From: Cavia porcellus
Taxonomy: Eukaryota; Chordata; Mammalia; Rodentia; Caviidae
DNA: 64,000 nucleotides
Direction: 5' to 3'
Assembly (NCBI RefSeq): GCF_034190915.1
Contig: NW_026947506.1
Coordinates: forward strand, 38,191,748-38,255,747
Shown: positions 55,645-64,000 of the stretch, in pieces
Numbering within the stretch: the first letter of the stretch is position 1
Layout: each line of letters starts with the position of its first letter
Position numbers and translations under genes: made by a program
The notes under the pieces: generated by a model
Told to the model about the DNA's origin: nothing
The model's database searches: none
The model's input: the letters and a program-made list of their open reading frames with translations, nothing else

Positions 55645-57611
55645 TAAAAAAATGTTATTTAAGGAGAAAAAGAAAAAAATAGAAAAAGGGTACAATTATA
55701 CAGAAATTCAGAAAAAATCAGCTGTAGTAAATCACTAGTTAGTAGATTACATATTGTCATCTTAGAAATAGTTGTTCAAGTTAGAAAATTAAAGCATAAT
55801 TTGGACATTCAAACAGTGGGACTGCAAACAATTCTGTTCAATGATCCAATAAAACTCAGTAATATCATTATCTATCTTATACACTTAAATATACATGTAT
55901 TTGGGTCCTTTAGAGCACTTTCTTTTCCTCTCTTTTGTACAATGATAATTACACATTTTGAGTTTTATTACTTCCACAGCTCTTATTACATTCTTTCGAA
56001 GAGTGTAAAACCAAATGTGATACAACAGAACAGAGTCAGTCAAATCAAAAGGATGGATATAATATATAATGTAAAAACCAAATACAAGGTGATCAGCAAT
56101 GGTTACCATAATGCCTCTTGGTGTCTTAAAAAGAATTGCCTATATCATAGTTATAATAAAATTGAACAAAACAGTAAAGAAAAAAACCAATAAAACCAAA
56201 ACATTGGAGACATTAGAGGAATTCAAAAGAAGATAATAGTCAATGAAAATGGGTGTCATAGTGAATCTTATTGTCTTCACAATAGTTGTCTATACTTTTA
56301 AACTTGATACTATCAAGCAAAGCAGAATAGAGGAAAATCAGTCCAAACAAGATGGTGAGAGCAATCCAGGGTTTCAAATTAATAGGAAATCAAAGTGGGT
56401 TACTATAATATGCCCTGCTATTTTGTATTTATTTTTCCCTTAATTAAAAGGATAAAAATGAAAAAGTAAATAATAAAAAAGGAGATTGAGATAAAAGAGG
56501 GCATAACAAAACAGCGCAGGTCAAAACATAACCATTTAACCAAAATAGTGTTTCACCACAAGATAATCCCGACATAAAAGTAGTTACCATAGTGTCTTTT
56601 TCCTTGAAAACTCTGAGTATAATTTCGTATAATGTATCCTCAAACATATCAAGACAATGTAAAACCGTTCAAGAGAATGACCGTAATACAGGTTATTTAG
56701 AATCAACTAAAAGAAAATGAACAATGGTATCTGTATAATATCCTTGTCTATAATAGCTTTTGTTTATATTATCACATATAATAAAATCTAATAAGATACA
56801 ACATATGAAGACCTTTGGAGACAGAAAAACAAAAGCTTGATGGGATTTCAAAACAAGATGACATTAAATCAGGACTAGCTATTATGATGTCTTGTTTTGT
56901 CTAAAATAGCTATTCCTACCATCCAACCTTCTCTGCCTCGTTTCTGTTGAGCGCTTTTTATGTCATTACTTGTCAGTTTGTCTTTTTCATTTTGCTTCCT
57001 GCTCCATTCATTGTGACCTCTCTGTCACTGTTTCTGGAATCTTGGTATTTTTCTTTTTTAGAATATTCTGCAGTATTCTCTGTAGAGTTGAATTAGTGGT
57101 TGCAAATTCCCCTAGTTCCGCTTTATCCTGGAAGCCCCTCGTATTTCCATCAATTTCTAGGGACAGTTGTGCAAGATATATCAATCTTGGCTGGAGGTTG
57201 TTATCTTTCAAAGCTTGAATTACTTCCGCCCACACTCTTCATGATTTGATATTGGTGCCGAGAAGTCTGCTGTAATTCTGATGGGTGTTCCCTTGTAAGT
57301 AATCCGTTTCTTGTCTCTGACCACTTTTAGTATTCTGTTCTCATATTGGATTTCTGGAATTTTGATTATTATATGCCTGGGTATAGCTCTGTTAGGGTTG
57401 TAGGTGGCGCAGATACTGTATGCCATGAACATCTGAGTATCTTTAACTTTTGCTTAATTAGGGAAATTCTCCTGTATTATTTCTATAAATAGCTTTTGTG
57501 GTTCATTTGTTTGTGTCTCTACTTCTTCTTTTATGTTCTTAATTCTTAAGTTATAGATCTTCTTATCATCTTGTAGGCTTTGTATTATTGCTGTGTTCAT
57601 CCTTGTTATTT
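55645..57611 (-). mobile_element. HAL1-like tandem unit, right arm, 3'-most, long 3'UTR type
   Basis: The ORF1 3' part (about 57,600-56,950; pieces PEIQYENRILKVVRDKK and ITADFS) is followed by a 3'UTR of about 1.25 kb ending natively in 'ctccttaaataaca' and a T/A-rich end beside L1A ORF1. Unlike the inner units it keeps about 210 bp (56,690-56,900) and a 'cccttaattaaaaggat' block (about 56,385-56,470), which are also present in the L1 3'UTR at about 2,000. It therefore resembles the ancestral form. Confidence 0.85.
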
Positions 57612-59310
57612 TTTTAAGGAGAAAAAGAAAAAAAAGGGTACAAGTTATGCAGAATTTCACAAAAAATAAACAATAGGAAATCACTAGTTAATAGGTTACG
57701 TATTGTAAACTTAGAAATAGTTGTTCAAGTTACAAAACTAACGCTTATAAAATGGACTTTCAAATAGTGAGACTGGAAACAGTTTTGTTCAATGATCCAA
57801 AAAAACCTCAGTAATATGGTTATCTATATTATACACTTAAATATATACGCAGTTATATACTTTAGAGCATTTTCTTTTCCTTTCTTTTGTACAATGACAA
57901 TTACCCATTTTGAGTTTTACTACTCCCACATTCTTATTACTTTTTTGAAGAGAGTAAAGGCAAATGTGACATAACAGAGCAGAGTAAGTCAAATCAAAAG
58001 ACTGATTTAATAGATAATGTAAAAACAAGATGCTAGGTGATCAACAATGTTTCACATACTGCCTCTTGCTATCTTAAAAAGAATTGCCTGTATCATCAGC
58101 TATAATAAAATTTAACAAAACAGTAAAGAATAAAACCAAAACATTGCAGACATTACAGGACTTTAAAAGAAGGTAATAGTCAACTGGAATGGGTGTCATA
58201 ATGATTCTTATTGTCTTTACAGTCGTTGCCGATGCTTTCGAACTTCGTAGTATTAAGCAAACCAGAATAGAGGAAAATCAGTCAAAGCAAGATGGTGAGG
58301 GCTTTACAGCATTTCAAATCAAGTTAAAAAAGGGGACTGAGATAAAAGAGGGCATAACAACAAAACAGCGCAGGTCAAAGCATAAACATTTAAGCAAAAT
58401 AGTGATTCATCACAAGGTTTCCTGACATAAAAGTAGTTACCGTAGTGTCTCTTTCCTTGAAATCTTTGAGTATAACTTTGTATACTGTAGCACCAAACAT
58501 ATCAAGACAATGTAACACCATTCAAGGAATGACAGTTTTACAGGGTATTTAATGATGTATTTATGGTTATGATGTCTTTAGTTGTTTATGATGTCTTGTG
58601 TCCAAAATAGCTGTTCCTACCATCCAGTCTTATCTGGCTCATTTCTGTTGAGCTCTTTTTCTGTCATTGGTTGTCAGTTTGTCTTCTTTACTTCACTTTT
58701 TGCTCCATTCATTGTGGCCTCTCTTCCAGTTCTGAAGTCCTGAAATTTTCGTTTTTTACAATATTCTGCAGTATTCTCTGTAATGTTGAATTGGTGGTTG
58801 CAAATTTCCCTAGTTCCTCTTTATCCTGCAAGCACCTTGTTTTTCCCTCAATTTCTAGGGACAGTTGTGAAGAATATATAAATCTTGGCTGGATGTTGTT
58901 ATTTTTTAAAGCTTGAATTATTTCCCTCTATGCTCTTCGTTATTTTTTGGTTTGTGCTGAGAAGTCTGCTGTAATTCTGATGGGTATTCACTTGTAAGTG
59001 ATCTGTTTCTGGTGTCTGACCGCTTTTAGTATTATGTTCTTATATTAGATTTCTGGAATTTTGATTATTATACGCCTGGGTGTAGCTCTGTTTGGGTTGT
59101 AGGTGGCTCAGATCCAGTATGACACGTATATCTGAATATCTTTAATTTTTGTTAAATTAGGGGAATTCTCCGGTATTATCTCTGCAAATAGCTTTTGTGG
59201 TTCATTTGTTTGTGCACCTACTTCTTCTTTTATGTTCTTAATTCTTAAGTTATAGATCTTCTTATCATCTTATAGCCTTTGTAATATTGCTGTGTTTATC
59301 CTTGTTATTT
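57612..59310 (-). mobile_element. HAL1-like tandem unit, right arm, second
   Basis: Short-type unit of about 1,700 bp: ORF1 RRM and C-terminal domain (about 59,300-58,650), then the 3'UTR. Both ends are the shared A-rich junction. Confidence 0.86.
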
Positions 59311-61012
59311 TTTTAAGGAGAAAAAGAAAAAAAAAAGAAAAAGGGTTCAAGTTATGCAGCATTTCATAAAAAATAAACAACAGGAAATCACTAGTTAATA
59401 GATTACATACTGCTATCTTAGAAATAGTTGTTCAAGTTACAAAATTAAAGCATATGAAGTAGGCTTTCAAATAGTGAGACTGGAAACTGTTTTGTTCAAT
59501 GATCCAAAAAAACTTAGTATTATGGTTATTTATCTTATACACTTAAATATATATGCAGTTATATTCTTTAGAGCACTTCCTTTTCCTTTCTTTTGTATAA
59601 TGACAAGTATACGTTTTGTGTTTTATTACTCCCACAGTTTTTATGACTTTTTTTGAAGAGATAAAAGGCAAATGTGACATAACAGAGCAGAGTAAGTCAA
59701 ATCAAAAGACTGATTTAATAGATAATGTAAAAACAAGATGCTAGGTGATCAACAATGGTCCCATATTGCCTCATGCTAACTTAAAAAGAATTACCTCTGT
59801 CATCAGTTATAATAAAATTGAACAAAACAGTAAAGAATAAAACCAAAACATGGCAGATATTACAGGACTTTAAAAGAAGATAATTATCAAATGGAATGGA
59901 CGTCATAATGAATCTTATTGTCTTTACAGTTGTTGCCTATGCTTTCGAGCTTCGTCCTATTAAACAAAGCAGAATAGAGGAAAATCAGTCAAAGCAAGAT
60001 GGTGAGGGCTATATAGGGTTTCAAAACAAGTTCAAAAAGGAGACTGAGATAAAAGAGGGCATAACAACAAAACAGCACAGGTCAAAGCATAACCATTTAA
60101 GCAAAATAGTGTTTCATCACAAGGTATCTTGACATAAAAGTAGTTACCGTAGTGTCTCATTCCTTGAAATCTTTGAGTATAACTTTGTATACTGTAGCAC
60201 CAAACATATCAAGACAATGTAAAACCATTCAAGAGAATGACAGTATTACAGGGTATTTAATGATGTCTTCATGGTAATGATGTCTTTAGGTATTTATGAT
60301 GTCTTGTGTCCAAAATAGCTGTTCCTACCATCCAAACTTCTCTGGCTCATTTCTGTTGAGCTCTTTTTCTGTCATTAGTTGTCATCCTGTGTTCTTTACT
60401 TTGCTTTCTGCTCCATTCATTGGGGCATCTCTTCCAGTTTTGAAGTCTTGTATTTTCCTTCTTTAGACTATTCTGCAGTATTATCTCTAATGTTGAATTG
60501 GTGATTGCAAATCCCCTAGTTCATCTTTTCCTGCAAGCACCTTGTTTTTCCATCAATTTCTAGGGACAGTTGTGCAGGATATATCAATCTTGCCTGGAGG
60601 TTGTTATCTTTCAAAGCTTGAATTATTCCCCTCCACGCTCTTCATGATTTGATGGTTTGTGCAGAGAAGTCTGCTGTAATTCTGATGGGTGTTCCCTTGT
60701 ATGTGATCTGTTTTGGTCTCTGACCACTTTTAGTATTCTGTTCTTATATTGGAATTCTGGAATGTTGATTATAACATGCCTGGGTGTAGCTCTGTTTGGG
60801 TGGTAGGTGCCTCAGATCCTGTGTGACACGTATATCTGTGTATTTTTAACTTTTGGTAAATTAGGGAAATCCTCCTGTATTATTTCTGTGAATAGCTTTT
60901 GTGGTTCATTTGTTTGTGTCCCTACTTCTTCTTTTATGTTCTTAATTCTTAAGTTATAGATCCTCTTATCATCTTGTAGCCTTTGTATTATTGCTGTGTT
61001 CATCCTTGTTAT
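59311..61012 (-). mobile_element. HAL1-like tandem unit, right arm, third
   Basis: Short-type unit of about 1,702 bp. The RRM region (61,003-60,812 on the minus strand) is open, with MNTAIIQRLQDDKRIYNLRI. A 3'UTR follows to the next junction. Confidence 0.86.
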
Positions 61013-61538
61013 TTTTTAAGGAGAAAAACAAAAAAAAAAAGGAAAAAGGGTACAAGTTATGCAGAATTTCATAAAAAATAAACAATAGGAAATCACTAGT
61101 TAATAGATTACGTATTGTTAACTTTGAAATAGCTGTTCAAGTTACAAAATTAAAGCATACAAAGTGGACTTTCAAATAGTGACACTGGAAACAGTTTTGT
61201 TCAATAATCCAAAAAAAAAAAAATCCCTCAGCAATATGGTTATCTATCTTATACACTTAAATATATATGCTGTTTTATTCTTTAGAGCACTTCCTTTTCC
61301 TTTCTTTTGTACAATGAGAATTACACATTTTTGGTTTTTCTACTCCCACAGTTCTTATTACTTTTTTTTGAAGTGACAAAATCCAAATGTGACATAACAG
61401 AATAGAGTCAGTCAAATCAAAAGGATGGACATAATATGTAACGTAAAACCAAGAGGCTAGGTGATCAACAATGGTTCCCATACTACCTCATGCTATGTTA
61501 AAAAGAATTGCCTGTATCATCAGTTATAATAAAATTGA
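61013..61538 (-). mobile_element. HAL1-like tandem unit, right arm, fourth, truncated
   Basis: Only the last 525 bp of the 3'UTR remains. It stops abruptly at 61,538, where a plus-strand L1 fragment starts. Confidence 0.83.
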
Positions 61539-62465
61539 ACAAAACAGATGAAGATATACAAATGGCAAAATAATACATGAAGCAATGTCCACCATCACTG
61601 GTCATTTGAGAAATGCATATTAAAACAGCATTGAGATTTCATCTCATACCAGAAAGAATGGCCGCCATCAAGAAAACAACTGATAACAAATGCTGTCAAG
61701 GCTGCAGGGGAAAAAGGAACACTTCTCTACTGTTGGTGGAAGTGAACACTGGTGCAACTACTGTGGAAACCAGTATCGAAATTCCTCAAAAAACTAGTAT
61801 TGGAAGTTCCATTCAATCATATTCCCCTCCTGGGTATTTTCCCAGAAAAATGGAAAAGGTCATGTCACAGAGATATATGTGCACTCATGTTCGTAGCAGC
61901 ACAATTTGTGATAGCTAAATCTTGGAATCAACCAAAATGCCCATCGACCACAGAGTGGATGAAAAAATGTGGTATTTTTATACAATGGAATATTACTCGG
62001 CTATAAAAAAGGATGACCTTGAGGCCTATATAGGTAAATTGAGGTGACTTGAGAATATCCTCATTAGTGAGGATAAACAAGACTCACATGAGAAAATATT
62101 GTCTCTCAAGTGTAAAAAATAATAAAAACTGACAGAATAATGGATTCAGAATGTATAGATATTGTAAAAGTGAAAGGGAAGGAAAGTGCTCTAAAGGGTA
62201 TAACTATTATTGTGTGTAAGATAGATGATCATATTACTGAATTTCTGTTGGAACATTGAACAGAAGGGATTGCATTGTCAATGTATGAGGGTCTAGCCAC
62301 TTTTTATGCTTTAAATTTGTGACTTTGGCAGCTATTTTTAAGATGACAATGGGTAATGTGTCAACAAATGATTTTATGCTTGTAATTTTATTTGAATTCT
62401 GTATTGTTCAATCTTCTTTTCTCTATTTTTTAAAATTTTTTCTTTCATTGAAAATAAAGACAACA
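61539..62465 (+). mobile_element. L1 3' fragment (ORF2 end, 3'UTR, tail) in opposite orientation to the array
   Basis: ORF2 C-terminal text ('gaaagaatggccgccatcaag', then a Cys-rich-domain-like piece and 'tacaatggaatattactcggc') runs to about 62,100. A short 3'UTR and an AAAATAAAG tail follow near 62,460. A 5'-truncated copy. Confidence 0.85.
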
Positions 62466-62577
62466 ATATACAATATAACAATCTTAGTTAAATTTCTTTT
62501 ATTCTGTCTTGAAAACCTACATTGCTATTGTTTTAGGTTTGTTGTTGTTTATCTCCTTTGCTGTTATCTTTTCTTTC

Positions 62578-62662
62578 TGTGGGAATCAAACTCACAAACA
62601 CATCCTTGCAAGGCAGGCACTTATGCCACTGAGCTAAATCCCCACCCACTCTCTTTGGCTTT
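62578..62662 (-). mobile_element. ID-like SINE
   Basis: The minus strand reads 'gggtggggatttagctcagtgg...' with 'gtgagtttgattccc' as B box region. It lies between the L1 fragment and the next HAL1-like unit. Confidence 0.82.
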
Positions 62663-62699
62663 TTGTTTTACTTTTAACTTCTTTTTTTCTTTAAAATAA

Positions 62700-62765
62700 A
62701 AAAATATTGTGCATACATATGAGTATGGTCTCAAGCTGCATCCCTTTATTTATAAATATCTTTTT
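62700..62765 (-). mobile_element. Short L1 ORF2 3'-end fragment
   Basis: The minus strand reads 'gatatttataaataaaggg' then 'gcttgagaccatactcatatg', as at the end of L1 ORF2. It directly follows the A-rich end of the HAL1-like unit to its right and looks like the insertion target of that unit. Confidence 0.7.
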
Positions 62766-64000
62766 TTTACTTTTTAAATTTTACTTAAGGATAAAAAGAA
62801 AAAAATCAGAAAAGGGTACAAGTTATACAGATTTACAGAAAAAAATAAACAGTAGGAAATCACTAGTTAATGGATTACATATTGTCATCTTAGAAATAGT
62901 TGTTCAAGTTACAAAATTAAAGCTTATAAAGTGGACATTCCAACAGTGAGACTGCAAACATTTCTATTCAATGATCGAAAAAAACTCAGTAATATCATTA
63001 TCTATCTTATACACTTAAATATAAATGCAGTTATGTAGTTTAGAGCACTTTCATTTCCTCTCTTTTGTACAATGACAATTACACATTTTGGGTTTTGTTG
63101 CTCCCACAGTTCTTATTATTTTTTTGGAAGAGAGGAAAACCAAATGTGACATAACAGAACAGCGTCAGTCAAATCATAAGGGTGGACATAATAGATAATG
63201 TAAAAGCATAATACAAGGTGATCAACAATGGTTACCATAATGCCTCCCGCTATCTGTAATAGAATTGCCTATATCCTGAATTATAATAAAATTGAACAAA
63301 GCAGTAAAGAAAGAAACCAACAAAACCAAAACATTGGAGACAGTACAGGTCTTCAAAAGTAGATAACACCAGTAGTAGGAAAAAAGTAGTATGACACCAG
63401 AATGAGCATCATAATGAATCCCAGTATCTTCACAGCTGTTGCCTAAACTTTCAACCTGGTACTATCAAACAAAACAGAATAGAGGAACATCAGTCAAAAC
63501 AAGATGGTGAAAGCAATACAGGGATTCAAATCTAGATAATGGAAGTCAAAGTGGGTTACTATAATATATTGTGCTATTTTTTATTTTTCCCTTAATTAAA
63601 AGGATAAAAATAAAAAAGTAAATAATAAAATGGAGATTGAGATAAAAGGGGGCATAACAGCAAAACAGCGCAGATCAATACATAGCCATTTAAGCAAAAT
63701 AGTGTTTCACCACAAGATAATCCCAACATAAAAGTAGTTATCATATTGTCTCTTTCCTTGAAATCTTTGAGTATAACTTCGTATACTGTAGCATCAAATA
63801 TATCAAAACAATGTGAAACCATTTAAGAGAATGACAGTATTACAGGGTATTTAGAATCAGCTAACAGAAAATGAACAATGGTTTCTGTACAAACTCCTTG
63901 TCTATAAAAGTTTTTGTTTATACTATCACATATAATAAAATCCAATAAGATACAACCTGTTTAGACTAATGGAGACAGAAGAACAAAAGCTTGATGAGAC
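62766..64000 (-). mobile_element. HAL1-like unit, long 3'UTR type, running off the window
   Basis: Minus-strand 3'UTR with the same long-type features as 55,645-57,611 (the 'cccttaattaaaaggat' block at about 63,590 and the 'cttgtctataaaagtttttg' block at about 63,900). It has its own native 3' end with an A run at about 62,762-62,770. Its ORF1 side lies beyond 64,000. Confidence 0.83.

Overview
The window is mammalian nuclear DNA and most likely comes from a non-murid rodent. It has interrupted genes with GT-AG introns, many L1 LINEs, 7SL-type B1 SINEs with the rodent-style internal duplication, and tRNA-derived ID-like SINEs with a readable B box. No B2 or B4 elements were recognised. The clade within rodents cannot be fixed by reading alone.

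Bases 1-32,300 hold one recognisable host gene, a cytochrome P450 of subfamily 3A (CYP3A) on the minus strand. Exons 1-7 lie between 28,912 and 10,106. All have canonical splice sites and the exon lengths of the CYP3A family (71, 94, 53, 100, 114, 89 and 149 nt), and the reading frame stays open. Exons 8-13, which carry the catalytic and heme-binding half, were not found in the 10.1 kb downstream inside the window. That stretch holds a 5'-truncated L1 (1-2,867), older L1 debris, SINEs and microsatellites. Introns contain L1 fragments, a MaLR-type LTR and a processed HNRNPA3 pseudogene on the opposite strand in intron 4.

Bases 32,380-64,000 are a nested, rearranged block made almost wholly of retroelements. 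An L1 (called L1A here) had a HAL1-like element (L1-derived, ORF1 only, no ORF2) inserted in its ORF1 and a KRAB zinc-finger mRNA retrocopy inserted at about codon 13 of its ORF2. Both insertions have recognisable target-site duplications. An endogenous retrovirus later entered the zinc-finger array in antisense orientation. The HAL1 element was amplified as about 1.7-kb head-to-tail units that share one A-rich junction.

The block occurs in two mirror-image arms. The left arm (about 32,495-39,317) is on the plus strand and the right arm (about 47,950-64,000) is on the minus strand. The two HAL1 target-site duplications are split between the arms, and about 450 bp of zinc-finger 3'UTR plus ORF2 is present in both, inverted. 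Between the arms lies a second L1 (L1B, minus strand) with a GC-rich 5'UTR, an intact 325-residue ORF1 and a lightly damaged ORF2. An extra piece of the same 5'UTR type interrupts the ORF2 of L1A.

The retroviral copy (48,761-52,378) has two LTRs of about 385 bp that differ at about 13% of positions. Its primer-binding site is of the tRNA-Lys1,2 type. It keeps a matrix-like gag fragment and a damaged type-D/gamma-like env, and pol is absent.
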